A stretch of 64,000 nt of DNA. Source: Nanobdellota archaeon. Lineage in GTDB: Archaea > Nanobdellota > Nanobdellia > Woesearchaeales > JAGLXL01. A program made the translations under genes and the position numbers. The notes under the pieces were generated by a model. The model was not told the origin of the DNA. It ran no database searches and was given only the letters and a program-made list of their open reading frames with translations. Below, one piece after another: positions 26,472 through 34,514 of this stretch; the stretch's first letter is position 1; every line of letters begins with the position of its first letter. The DNA is taken from the NCBI GenBank assembly GCA_023132895.1, contig JAGLXL010000005.1, forward strand, positions 16,790-80,789. The letters are read 5' to 3'.

Positions 26472-26632
26472 TTATAAATAAAATACCCCCTATAGGTAGA
26501 TAATGATAGACAATAGACAAGGAAGCTGAACTTCGGTTTGGCTTTTTTGTTTTTTACACTGAAAAAACTTGGTTTTTTTGGTGTCCTAAAAATCCGTTTG
26601 GATTTTTATGATAATTGTGGAGGCGAAAAAAA
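26472..26632 (+). promoter_or_regulatory. Promoter and three-hairpin leader of the acidic secreted gene
   Basis: A TATA box (TTTATAAATA, 26471-26480) is followed by three hairpins. AAGCTGAAC-TTCG-GTTTGGCTT (26523-26544) has a UUCG loop and a T tract and looks like an intrinsic terminator. ACACTGAAAAAAC pairs with GTTTTTTTGGTGT (26556-26584). AAAAATCC-GTTT-GGATTTTT (26588-26607) ends just before GGAGGC (26619-26624), 9 nt from the ATG. The rest of 26313-26632 holds no gene that I can see, only AT-rich spacer with a TGAGTTCTAT(A/G)AAG repeat. Confidence 0.6.
26556..26613 (+). repeat. Double-hairpin element, second copy
   Basis: It has the same architecture as 7848-7903: ACAC/GTGT hairpin, linker GTGTCCT, RAAATC-type hairpin, ATGATA. 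Stem bases differ in pairs, as expected if the fold is selected or if the element moves as a family. Confidence 0.7.
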
Positions 26633-28057
26633 ATGAAAAAAATATTAGTATTGCTGGTTTTGGCTGTTTTCATGATTGGCATGATGCCGATAGTAATGGC
26701 TGAAAGAGGAGTAAAAATAGAAAAACCAAAAGCTTCTGCTGCGGTAGTAGCAGATGAAGGTACAGACGATGTAGATGATACATCAGAAGATACAGAGACA
26801 GACGAAGAAGACGAAGCAGAAGACGAGCCTGAAACCAAAAGAGAAAAGGTTCGGGATAAAGTCAAAGAAAGAATTAAAAAAGTTAGTGAAGAAAGAGTCA
26901 AGCAATTTGAAAGGTTAAAGAAAGACAAATTCTTTGCTAAATTTGAAGAAGCAAGAGAATTCAAAGCTAGAGATTTAACTAAAGCTCAATCTGACAAAGC
27001 TCGAGAAAAACTTGAACTAAAAAAGCAAGAATTTGATGCTGTTCAAGAAAGTTATCGCGCTAATAAAGCAAAGTTCTTTGAAGCCAGGGAAAGACTTCAA
27101 GCCTGCACTGAGAATTGTGAAAAAGAAGAAGCTGTTGTTGTAGAAGAAGCTCAAGAAGTCTTAGGAGATTCTTTGGAACTAATGGGACTTCAACTAGATA
27201 AGGCAGAAGCTGTTGTTGATATTTCAGAAGATATAACAGACGCAGAAGCTAAACTACTTCTTGATGAAATCAACGCAGCTCAGGAAAGTGTTGCTGAACT
27301 TCAAGACGAAGTTGAAGCTATCGAGGTTGCAGAAGTGGTTTCAGAAGAAACTTCAGAAGAAGAAACAACTGAAGATGTTGTTGTTGAAGACACAGCTGAC
27401 GAAGAAACAACTGAAGAAGATGAAGAAGTAGTTGAAGAAGTAGTTGAAGAAGAAACAACTGAAGGAACTTCTGCTGAAGATGTTCAAGCACTAGCTGAAG
27501 AAATCTCAGAAGAATGGACTGAAAACGTCAAGCCTGTTGTTGAAGAAACTGCCGGTCGTGTCATGACAAGTAAAATTGGTGGAATCATTGTTAGAAGCAA
27601 ACACCTGGAAATCAATTTGAACAGACTTTTGGAAAGAGGGGCTGCCAAAGGCGCTGACACCAGTGCAGTTGAAGGATTGGTAAGCGAATTCAACGCCAAA
27701 CTTGAAGAAGCTAAAGTCTCTTATGAAGAAGCCCAAGCTGGTTATGAGGCTGATAAAAAAGCCGCTAAAACCAATATGAGGGCAGCTCATAAATCTTTGA
27801 AGGATACTCACGGAATTTTAAAGCAGATCTTTAAAGAATTGAAGAGCCAAGGTTTTGACAAGGCATTAGAAGAAGACGAAGCTGAAGAAGAAGTTGAGGA
27901 AGAGGAAGAAACTGAAGTAGAGGACGAAGCTGAAGAAGAAACTGAGGAAGAAGATGAAGAAGAAGAAACCTCAGACGAAGAAACTTCAGACGAAGAAACT
28001 ACTGACGAAGAAACCTCAGATGACGACACTTCAGACGACACTTCAACTGAAGAATAA
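26633..28057 (+). CDS. Very acidic secreted coiled-coil protein
   Basis: A 474-residue protein with a signal peptide (KKILVLLVLAVFMIGMMPIVMA). The mature part is rich in Glu/Asp and mostly helical: long coiled coils about 60-220 and 300-430, separated by E/T/V-rich low-complexity tracts and ending in an (E/D)(E/D)TSD repeat tail. Two Cys (about 155) are close together. The acidity suggests cation binding or a surface brush, but the function is unknown. GGAGGC supports the ATG at 26633 over GTG 26615. Confidence 0.85.
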   Translation: MKKILVLLVLAVFMIGMMPIVMAERGVKIEKPKASAAVVADEGTDDVDDTSEDTETDEEDEAEDEPETKREKVRDKVKERIKKVSEERVKQFERLKKDKFFAKFEEAREFKARDLTKAQSDKAREKLELKKQEFDAVQESYRANKAKFFEARERLQACTENCEKEEAVVVEEAQEVLGDSLELMGLQLDKAEAVVDISEDITDAEAKLLLDEINAAQESVAELQDEVEAIEVAEVVSEETSEEETTEDVVVEDTADEETTEEDEEVVEEVVEEETTEGTSAEDVQALAEEISEEWTENVKPVVEETAGRVMTSKIGGIIVRSKHLEINLNRLLERGAAKGADTSAVEGLVSEFNAKLEEAKVSYEEAQAGYEADKKAAKTNMRAAHKSLKDTHGILKQIFKELKSQGFDKALEEDEAEEEVEEEEETEVEDEAEEETEEEDEEEETSDEETSDEETTDEETSDDDTSDDTSTEE

Positions 28058-28080
28058 ACATTTTTTTTTATTTTTTCCAT
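28058..28080 (+). terminator. T-rich archaeal terminator
   Basis: Two T tracts (T9-T10, then T6) follow the acidic protein gene directly, typical for archaeal termination. Confidence 0.5.
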
Positions 28081-28116
28081 AATGTTTATAAACTTCAGAG
28101 AATGAATTGAGTTAAA

Positions 28117-28332
28117 ATGAAGAAACTATTCGCTGTTTTATTGATCTTGGTTTTAGTTGGGTTAGTAGCCTGTATGCCACCAGCAGAAATGTTGGATCAG
28201 GAGGAAACAGGAACTGAAGCTGCTGCTGATGAAGTAAGCGAGGATTTGGATGCAGTTTTAACTGTTGAAGAAGACTTAGACACTTCAAGCATGGATACTT
28301 TGGACCAGGATTTAGCAGAAATTACTTGGTAA
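28117..28332 (+). CDS. Small acidic lipoprotein-like protein
   Basis: A 71-residue protein with a signal sequence (KKLFAVLLILVLVGLVAC) ending in a lipobox-like LVAC, so Cys19 may be lipid-modified. The mature part is acidic, like the preceding gene product. A TATA-like TTTATAAAC is at 28083-28091, giving a short leader. Function unknown. Confidence 0.75.
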   Translation: MKKLFAVLLILVLVGLVACMPPAEMLDQEETGTEAAADEVSEDLDAVLTVEEDLDTSSMDTLDQDLAEITW

Positions 28333-28356
28333 CTTATTTTTTTATTTTTTTTCTTA
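28333..28356 (+). terminator. T-rich terminator
   Basis: The lipoprotein gene is followed by two T tracts (T7 and T8) before the FHA gene. Confidence 0.4.
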
Positions 28357-28375
28357 GGATTCTAGAGATAACACA

Positions 28376-28942
28376 ATGGTAATGGCAAAAGTTGCATCAT
28401 ATCGGCCGGAAGTTATGATTTCTACTAAAGAGGAATTTATACTGAGGCACCCTCATGAGTTCTTTTTGATTAAATCAAGTTTAGATTATCCGGATTTAGA
28501 AAGCCGGCTTAGTGGCGGGGAAACTTTAACAGGCCCGATAATTCCTAGAAAGAAGTTTTTAATGGATGGAGACAGTGATGTTTATTCCTTTCCTTTGAAA
28601 AAAGCAGGATCCTGGATTTTGATTGGCCGTAGTGATGATTGTTATGTCATAGTTGACAGTGACAAGGTTTCTAGAGTCCATGCTAAGATTTATCTTGGAC
28701 CAGATGGAAAAGAAGTAAATATTTTTGATGTTTCAAGCAATGGAACCTTTGTCAATAAGGAACTGATTGACAGAAGAACGCCTATTACAGACGGTGATTT
28801 TATTGGTTTTTCACAATCTCACTTGTTTAATTTTTATTCAAATGATAGATTTTATGATGTCCTTAAGGAGTTCTACAGGCCGAAAGGATTAAAAAGAAAT
28901 AGACCTTCTTTTGGTTTTAATGGAGAAAGAACTTTTAGCTAA
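28376..28942 (+). CDS. FHA-domain phosphothreonine-binding protein
   Basis: A 188-residue protein. The FHA domain spans about 78-155: GRS (84-86), SRVHAKI (99-105) and SSNGTFVN (120-127) carry the residues that bind phosphothreonine. The N-terminal 75 residues are unassigned. FHA proteins read Ser/Thr kinase signals; the membrane kinase at 9.5-11.2 kb is the only candidate kinase of that type in the window. It overlaps the next gene by 23 bp. ATG 28382 is an alternative start. Confidence 0.88.
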   Translation: MVMAKVASYRPEVMISTKEEFILRHPHEFFLIKSSLDYPDLESRLSGGETLTGPIIPRKKFLMDGDSDVYSFPLKKAGSWILIGRSDDCYVIVDSDKVSRVHAKIYLGPDGKEVNIFDVSSNGTFVNKELIDRRTPITDGDFIGFSQSHLFNFYSNDRFYDVLKEFYRPKGLKRNRPSFGFNGERTFS

Positions 28943-29114
28943 GATTGTAGGTGTGGTGTTGTTAGTTTTGATAGTAGCTAATTTTCTGGCTTTTATTTTT
29001 GTTAAGAATCCGCCGTGGCTGTTCTGGACAATTATTGTAGTGGTGGCGTTGTTAGCTTATTTTGTAGTGCCAAGAATAAGAAGTAATGAAAAAACTAAAA
29101 TAAAAAAGAATTAA
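28920..29114 (+). CDS. Small two-helix membrane protein
   Basis: A 64-residue protein with two hydrophobic segments (IVGVVLLVLIVANFLAFIF and LFWTIIVVVALLAYFVV) and a Lys-rich tail. ATG 28920 is preferred to a TTG at 28911. It overlaps the end of the FHA gene, so the two are coupled. Function unknown. Confidence 0.65.
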   Translation: MEKELLAKIVGVVLLVLIVANFLAFIFVKNPPWLFWTIIVVVALLAYFVVPRIRSNEKTKIKKN

Positions 29115-30310
29115 GCAGCACGAAGCAATTCCCTGACTCTTTTATCCTTACCCGCTCTTTTCCATGCTTTAATTGCTAGTTCTCGATTACCAACTTTTTC
29201 ATAACATTCACCAGCTTTTTCCCAATATTTAGTTATGTCAAGCCTGGACCAGACATTTCCTGCTAGTTTCCATTCACCAGCTTTTTCAAAACATTCAGCT
29301 GCTAAAACAAGATATTTCCTCATTTCTCTACCAAGGCTTTGTGCTTCCTTAGTTTCAAGAATAGCACCTCCACGTTCATATCTCTTCTCCTTATAATATT
29401 CATCCTCTTTAACCCTACTTACTTTAAACCACGCATTTCCTGCTAATTTCCATGCTTTGGCTTTTTCAAAACATTTAGCTGATTCAAAGTATTTTTTTTT
29501 ACCTTCGAAATAAGTTTCTCCTGCTAATTTATACAACTTTGCTTTCTCATAAGCCTCACCAGCTTTCTCGTATTCAGTCCAATTCTGCCAACCAGTCCCT
29601 ACTCTCCTGAGATAAGTATCGCCCACTAATTTCCATGCACCAGCGCCTTCATAAACCTTGATGGCCTCATCAAAACATTTGAACTGGATAAGAATACCAG
29701 CAATTTGGAATAAGGTATTTTTAGCCAGCAAACCTTTGTGCCTCATTATTTCTTTAAGATATGCTATTTTCTCTTCCCTGCTTTTTAATCTCTTTAACTT
29801 CTTCATTAGCTGCCCTTTACTCATTCCAGGACCATATTCTCTTTCTAATTTTAATAAAGCAGGATGTAGTTCATTCTTAAAGATTGCTTCAGTGCTTTTG
29901 ATGGTTTTTTCTATTTCGACCATTTCTTTATCAAGAGCCTTCCAGTTCTTAGCATCTAGATGTTTTTTGACTAAACCAGCCCTTCTGCTTAATTCACTGG
30001 CTAACTTTTTCTCATTGATTTCAAGCTTGGTTTCTACATTATCTATAAACTCTTTTTCACCTTCTGGAAGATCTTTTCTTAATTTATGTAATCTAGAAAT
30101 AAGTCTGTTATGGGATCTCCACTCCCTTCTTTCAAATCGCCCTTCCCAACTCTGTAATTTTTCTGCTTTCTTTGCATCTTTTTTTGCAACTGCTACTTTG
30201 AGATCCTTAAAAGTATTATACATTCTTAAAAGAAATTCTTCAGCTCTTTTTTCTGATTTAACAGTGCGTTCAAGAGTTTTTTTTCTTTTACCAAACCATA
30301 AAAATGCCAT
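29111..30310 (-). CDS. TPR-like repeat protein
   Basis: A 399-residue soluble protein. The N-terminal ~190 residues are basic coiled coil; the rest has at least six degenerate helical repeats of the form AGExYEKAxxxKLAGxxYF, i.e. TPR/SEL-like scaffolding. GGTGAT just before the ATG at 30310 supports this start. The partner is unknown. Confidence 0.75.
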   Translation of the reverse strand: MAFLWFGKRKKTLERTVKSEKRAEEFLLRMYNTFKDLKVAVAKKDAKKAEKLQSWEGRFERREWRSHNRLISRLHKLRKDLPEGEKEFIDNVETKLEINEKKLASELSRRAGLVKKHLDAKNWKALDKEMVEIEKTIKSTEAIFKNELHPALLKLEREYGPGMSKGQLMKKLKRLKSREEKIAYLKEIMRHKGLLAKNTLFQIAGILIQFKCFDEAIKVYEGAGAWKLVGDTYLRRVGTGWQNWTEYEKAGEAYEKAKLYKLAGETYFEGKKKYFESAKCFEKAKAWKLAGNAWFKVSRVKEDEYYKEKRYERGGAILETKEAQSLGREMRKYLVLAAECFEKAGEWKLAGNVWSRLDITKYWEKAGECYEKVGNRELAIKAWKRAGKDKRVRELLRAA

Positions 30311-30387
30311 ATTAATCACCTTTTTTATATAATGAATTAATTAAATCATCAATATATATAAACTTTATTGATAAATTGATAATAAAT

Positions 30388-30645
30388 TTATTCTTCACTG
30401 ACCTTGAAGATTTCGTCATTGCCCCGGCATTTTTCAGGGACTTTGATGCCGATCTCATCGCCTGATTTGGCTGTTTCAACATCTTCCCGATTGATTTGCA
30501 TGCTGTCAACCTGAGTTGTGAAGTCTGTGGTGGCTCCTTTGATGTGGATTTTGTCTCCAACTTTTAAGTCGCCTTCTAGGACGATGGCAGCAACACTAAC
30601 TTTGTCAAAAAAATGAGAAACTTTTCCGATTTTTTCTTCTGGCAT
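30388..30645 (-). CDS. EF-Tu domain II-like small protein
   Basis: An 85-residue protein of the translation-factor beta-barrel fold (VAAIVLEGDLKVGDKIHIKG ... SGDEIGIKVPEKCRGND). Stand-alone domain II proteins of this kind are known in archaea, sometimes near U32 peptidases; their role is unclear. Upstream, a good GGGGTGA site at 30707-30713 is about 60 nt from the ATG, displaced by a hairpin element; GGGGGG next to the ATG may replace it. Confidence 0.8.
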   Translation of the reverse strand: MPEEKIGKVSHFFDKVSVAAIVLEGDLKVGDKIHIKGATTDFTTQVDSMQINREDVETAKSGDEIGIKVPEKCRGNDEIFKVSEE

Positions 30646-30649
30646 GTTT

Positions 30650-30704
30650 AAAAACCCCCCGGAGTTTTTGACATCCCAGAAATCTTTGATTTCTCAGGAT
30701 GTTA
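30650..30704. repeat. Hairpin-pair element in a 5' leader
   Basis: An AAAAACCCC/GGAGTTTTT hairpin (30652-30669) is followed by ACATCC-C-AGAAATC-TTT-GATTTCT-CA-GGATGT (30671-30702). The 22-bp core 30676-30697 is the exact reverse complement of 17260-17281 in the ureohydrolase gene. Confidence 0.7.
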
Positions 30705-30752
30705 ATTCACCCCGTTAAAAGTTAAAAGAAGTTAAAGTATAAATAATTTACT

Positions 30753-31409
30753 TTATCTATTAAGAATTGTTTGAGCATACTCTTGTTTTTTTTGACTGCC
30801 GTTGTATCTTTGTAAAGCTGTTGGCCAGGGTCTGAAACCGATTGATTGGCCTTGTTTGTTGAATCTTTGGGCCTTGTGGATTAACCATCTGATGCCATAT
30901 TTGATGCTTAGTTCTGGAGTCATTTTTGAACCGGTGTAATCCCATCTGTTATTTTTTCTTGGGGTTTCTCTAATTCCCTGTAAATCTGGATAACCTGGAA
31001 TGCCTGATTCACTGCCGTCTCTGAGGATTTTTAAGGCAAAATCTCCTTGATTAGCAATCTGCATAGGGTCGTGACTGAAGGCGTCCTGATGGCTGCCTGA
31101 TTCCTGGCAGATCATTGATTTGATTAAATTAACATCTAAAGTTTGATAACCCTGAAATCTTGAGAATTTTTGATTCCATTCGTTGGTGTATTTATTGATT
31201 AAAGAATCATATTGGTCAACATGTTCGAAACCTTGGAAGCTCTTGAGTTTTTGTTCTAAAGGTGACTCTTGTTTTTGTTTTTGAACAATCTTGGGCTGAG
31301 TTTTTTGGGGTTGAGTAATAAGATTATAAACAGCTGGAATCACATGGTAACCATAAATGCCCAACATGCTTAAAGTAGCTATAGTAAGGACTAGATTGTG
31401 TTTTTTCAT
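30753..31409 (-). CDS. Membrane-anchored SLT/lysozyme-like lytic enzyme
   Basis: A 218-residue protein: N-terminal signal anchor (about 6-30), a Gln/Lys linker, then a lysozyme-like fold with the catalytic Glu103 in MICQESG, DPMQIANQGD, SIKYGIRWL and ALQRYNGS, the usual order of SLT (lytic transglycosylase) domains. Archaea lack murein, so the likely target is another cell's wall, e.g. a bacterial host or neighbour, or a phage-type use. A TATA (TTTATAAA) lies near 31438. Confidence 0.75.
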   Translation of the reverse strand: MKKHNLVLTIATLSMLGIYGYHVIPAVYNLITQPQKTQPKIVQKQKQESPLEQKLKSFQGFEHVDQYDSLINKYTNEWNQKFSRFQGYQTLDVNLIKSMICQESGSHQDAFSHDPMQIANQGDFALKILRDGSESGIPGYPDLQGIRETPRKNNRWDYTGSKMTPELSIKYGIRWLIHKAQRFNKQGQSIGFRPWPTALQRYNGSQKKQEYAQTILNR

Positions 31410-31522
31410 TTTTAATTATAACCTGATTTACTCATTTATAAACTTTTCTATAATTTTATTACTCTTGAGTGATAAATGGGATAAACATAAAATTTAAATA
31501 AAAAATTAGATTGTTTAAGGTT

Positions 31523-31876
31523 ATGGCTAAAAAAAAGAGGAAGAAGAGTTCTAAAAAGGTTAGGAGAAAGAGCAAAAAACAAAAGAAAGAGCCTAAGATC
31601 CTGGCTTATGCAAGCATTGTTTTGGGTGTAGTTGGTTCTATAGTGGTTGTAGCTGACGCTTTGGCCTTGATAATGACTCAGTATATCAATGGTCCTTTGT
31701 TGATATTTACTTATTTAGCAAGCATGGTAGTTTTTACAATTGGTTTATTAGGAGTTGCCCTGGCAACTGCTGATTTAATGGTTTTTCCTAAAAGTGAATT
31801 GGCCAGAAAAGCTATGTATTTTAATCTGGTGGTGATGTCAATAACTTTTGTGCTGATTTTATTTGGGATTTTCTAG
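31523..31876 (+). CDS. Small membrane protein with basic N-terminus
   Basis: A 117-residue protein: a Lys/Arg-rich tail of about 25 residues (cytoplasmic, perhaps nucleic-acid or phospholipid binding), then three membrane helices. ATG 31523 follows GGTT and is preferred to TTG 31511. No family recognised. Confidence 0.7.
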   Translation: MAKKKRKKSSKKVRRKSKKQKKEPKILAYASIVLGVVGSIVVVADALALIMTQYINGPLLIFTYLASMVVFTIGLLGVALATADLMVFPKSELARKAMYFNLVVMSITFVLILFGIF

Positions 31877-31882
31877 AGAACG

Positions 31883-31901
31883 AGAAAATTTAGAATTTTC
31901 T
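31883..31901. terminator. Hairpin between convergent genes
   Basis: AGAAAATT-TAG-AATTTTCT is a perfect 8-bp stem between two convergent genes and could act on both strands. Confidence 0.5.
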
Positions 31902-31906
31902 GGTGT

Positions 31907-32368
31907 TTAAAAATTTTTCAAACTTTTCAAACAATTTAATGTTTTGAAGGCTATTAACGCAATATTTTGGACGTCTTTAGGAATATGATCTTGGTTGAGT
32001 TCTTCTTTAGAGAGCCATTTGAAATCTTTGATTTCATCTTTGTTGATTTTGATATTTTTGGGATTGTTTGTTTTGCAAAGATAGAAAAGGCAATAGTGGT
32101 CGTGGTCGCCAGCTTCATGGATGTTGACATAAAAAGGAACAGCCATGTGTTTTCTGATGTTTCCTCCATGATCAACTGGCTTTTGATTGAGAACTTCAAT
32201 ATCTAAATTGACTTCTTCTTTATATTCCCTGATTAAGGCTTGGTCTGGTGTTTCGTTTTGGTCGAGATGTCCACCAGGGGCAAGCCATAAATCTAATTTT
32301 TTGTGATGGATTAAAAGTAGTTTATGGTCATGGATTAAAAAGCCATTGACAGTAAGGTCTGTTTTCAT
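31907..32368 (-). CDS. NUDIX hydrolase
   Basis: A 153-residue protein with an intact Nudix box (GGHLDQNETPDQALIREYKEE, here as GHLDQNE then REYKEEVNLD), which hydrolyses nucleoside-diphosphate derivatives. The substrate is unknown; the C-terminal KDFKWLSKEEL is typical of the family. Confidence 0.9.
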   Translation of the reverse strand: MKTDLTVNGFLIHDHKLLLIHHKKLDLWLAPGGHLDQNETPDQALIREYKEEVNLDIEVLNQKPVDHGGNIRKHMAVPFYVNIHEAGDHDHYCLFYLCKTNNPKNIKINKDEIKDFKWLSKEELNQDHIPKDVQNIALIAFKTLNCLKSLKNF

Positions 32369-32446
32369 ATCAATTCTGGATTGAGGGGTTGTTTATATAA
32401 TTTGTTTTGAAAACATTTAAATATCTCTTAAATTTAATAATCATTG

Positions 32447-32911
32447 ATGAAACAAACTATCTCTAAAGATTTGCCTTTATCTGAGATAACCTTACGAAGA
32501 TATGAAAAGCCAAAGTTTTCTGAAAGGGAATTGGTACGTAAGTTATGTTTAAGTATTGGGTTATTGCAGCCTGGTGATTCCCGGGATGTGGTGGTTGATG
32601 TTCTGCATGTTCTTTTGAAAGCTAAAAAAGAGAAAAAAGAATTACATTCTGAGGAAATTAAAAACCAAGTGATTGAAGAAAGGAAGAATTTGAAGCTGCC
32701 TATTTTAGGCGTGGCTGGTTCTAATATTCGACGGCAGTTGAAACGGCTGAAAGATTTGTTTTTAATTGAGTCTGTTTCTAATGCTTATCGGGTAACTGAG
32801 TTTAGCGAGACTTCTGAAATCTTTAAAGAGAAAATAAAAGATTTTTACTTGAATTCGATTGTAAATCGGGTGGGTGAATATTTTTCTAAGGTAGACGAAG
32901 AGTTTAAATGA
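32447..32911 (+). CDS. Predicted winged-helix protein
   Basis: A 154-residue protein rich in helices; the segment GVAGSNIRRQLKRLKDLFLIESVSNAYRVTE (shown as SNIRRQLKRLKDLFLIES) resembles a recognition helix and wing. The TATA CATTTAAATA (32414-32423) places transcription start at the ATG, so it is probably leaderless. It overlaps the next gene by 4 bp. No family is recognised with certainty; a regulator is likely. Confidence 0.65.
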   Translation: MKQTISKDLPLSEITLRRYEKPKFSERELVRKLCLSIGLLQPGDSRDVVVDVLHVLLKAKKEKKELHSEEIKNQVIEERKNLKLPILGVAGSNIRRQLKRLKDLFLIESVSNAYRVTEFSETSEIFKEKIKDFYLNSIVNRVGEYFSKVDEEFK

Positions 32912-33366
32912 ATTTGAGGGAAAAATTAAGAATTCTTGAAAAGGAAGGTGAGCTTCATGATTTTGCTTATAATACTTTGTTTGGAACCGATACCTACAAA
33001 GATATTTCTGATAAAGTAGATGAAAAGTTTAGAATATGTTTAAGGGAATGGAGAGAAAGGAAATCTTTGAGTGGTAAAATGGGGGCTAATATTTTAATTT
33101 ATATGATGGCAATAAGGGATACGAGAGAGTATAAAAAACAAAGGATTGATTTAGATAAATTAGCAGAAGAAATAGATTGTGAGTACACTCCTGGAGAGCT
33201 GCTTCAATATTTAGAACCAGATCTTATTCCGAATAGATTGAGAAATGATAGAATGAAAACCCGGGTAAGGAGGGGGATATTGGATGTGGAGTATAGAAAA
33301 GACGAACGTCTGACTCCTTTCGCCCATTATTTAAAAAATTTCATTGCCCTTATATCAAAGGAATAA
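32908..33366 (+). CDS. Hypothetical protein
   Basis: A 152-residue helical, charged protein with no recognised motif. It overlaps the preceding predicted winged-helix gene as ATGA, so the two are probably made together. Confidence 0.65.
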   Translation: MNLREKLRILEKEGELHDFAYNTLFGTDTYKDISDKVDEKFRICLREWRERKSLSGKMGANILIYMMAIRDTREYKKQRIDLDKLAEEIDCEYTPGELLQYLEPDLIPNRLRNDRMKTRVRRGILDVEYRKDERLTPFAHYLKNFIALISKE

Positions 33367-33398
33367 TCTTTTAAACTGTAAAATATTACTTCTTATTG

Positions 33399-34514
33399 AT
33401 GGATGTATATGAGCCTAGGGAGGATTCTGAATTACTGCGAAAGTATGTAAGAAAGTATGCTAAAGGCGCTGTTTTAGATATGGGTACTGGTTCTGGTATT
33501 CAAGCTGAAGAAGCTGTTAAGAAAACAAATGTTAAGAAAGTGGTGGCAGTTGACATTAATCCTGAAGTTAAGAAATATATTACTAATCAAAAGATTAAGG
33601 TTGTGATTTCTGATTTGTTTTCTAGAGTAAAGGGGAAGTATGATCTGATTATTTTTAATCCGCCTTATTTGCCTGAGGATAGTGGGATTGAGGATGCTGC
33701 TCTTTATGGCGGGAAGCAAGGTTATGAGATTTTGGTCAGGTTTTTGGAATCTGTGAATGATTATTTAGAAGATGATGGTAAGGTGTTGGTGGTTTTTTCC
33801 AACCTGACACAGAAAGATATGGTGGATATGTCAATTGAAAGGAATTTATTAGATTTTAAACTGCTTGATTCCATGAAACTTCCTTTGTTTGAGGTTTTGT
33901 ATTGTTATTTGATTACTAAGTCTGAGGTTTTGAAGCATTTGAATAAGAAAAAAGTTACTGATATAGAGTATTTGGCGCATGGAAAGCGAGGCATGGTTTT
34001 TACTGGTGATTATCGCGGAAAGAAAATTGCTGTCAAGGTCAAGAAGAAATCTTCTGAAGCTGTTGACAGGATTAAGAATGAATCTCTTTGGTTGGAGCGT
34101 TTGAATAAAGTTGGAATTGGTCCTAAGTTATTGTTCCATAATGAGAATTTCCTGGCTTATGAGTTTGTTTCTGGTGAGTTTATTATGGATTTTTTTTCTA
34201 GGGCGAGCAAGGCGCGGCAGAAAAAGGTTTTGAAAGATGTTTTTATGCAGTGTTTTATGATGGATGAGCTGCGTATCAATAAAGAAGAGATGCATCATCC
34301 TTTGAAACATGTTTTAGTTGATTATCCTAGGGTTACTTTATTGGACTTTGAAAGAGTTTATTATACTAAAAACCCCCATAATGTGACGCAGTTTGTACAG
34401 TTTGTTTCTAATGTTTTGAAATTAGATAAGAGGAAGATGCGAATTCTGGCTAAACGGTACAAAGATGAAATGACGCTGAAGAATTTGAAAGCGATTTTGA
34501 AGGAGATTAAATAA
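33399..34514 (+). CDS. PrmC/HemK-like methyltransferase fused to a RIO/Bud32-like kinase
   Basis: A 371-residue fusion. Residues 1-180 are a HemK-type methyltransferase: DMGTGSG (27-33), the VDINPE acidic motif and NPPYLPED (87-94), the glutamine-binding NPPY that methylates release-factor GGQ in known members. Residues about 190-371 resemble a small atypical kinase: GKRGMVFTG nucleotide loop, KIAVKVKKK with the Lys, AYEFVSGE hinge and LLDFER as the metal Asp motif. A classic HxD loop is not clear (MHHPLKHVLVD may serve). The TATA lies about 25 nt upstream, so it is leaderless. It ends 1 nt from the convergent PhoU gene. Confidence 0.8.
   Translation: MDVYEPREDSELLRKYVRKYAKGAVLDMGTGSGIQAEEAVKKTNVKKVVAVDINPEVKKYITNQKIKVVISDLFSRVKGKYDLIIFNPPYLPEDSGIEDAALYGGKQGYEILVRFLESVNDYLEDDGKVLVVFSNLTQKDMVDMSIERNLLDFKLLDSMKLPLFEVLYCYLITKSEVLKHLNKKKVTDIEYLAHGKRGMVFTGDYRGKKIAVKVKKKSSEAVDRIKNESLWLERLNKVGIGPKLLFHNENFLAYEFVSGEFIMDFFSRASKARQKKVLKDVFMQCFMMDELRINKEEMHHPLKHVLVDYPRVTLLDFERVYYTKNPHNVTQFVQFVSNVLKLDKRKMRILAKRYKDEMTLKNLKAILKEIK

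Noticed and set aside
27808..28080. Serine-rich open frames on the minus strand of the acidic protein gene
   Set aside because: They are the antisense of GAA/GAC-rich repeats; low complexity and no start signals.
32029..32046. GAAATC-TTT-GATTTC palindrome inside the NUDIX gene, resembling the hairpin family
   Set aside because: It encodes the EIKDFKW stretch that is usual in NUDIX proteins, so it is native coding sequence.
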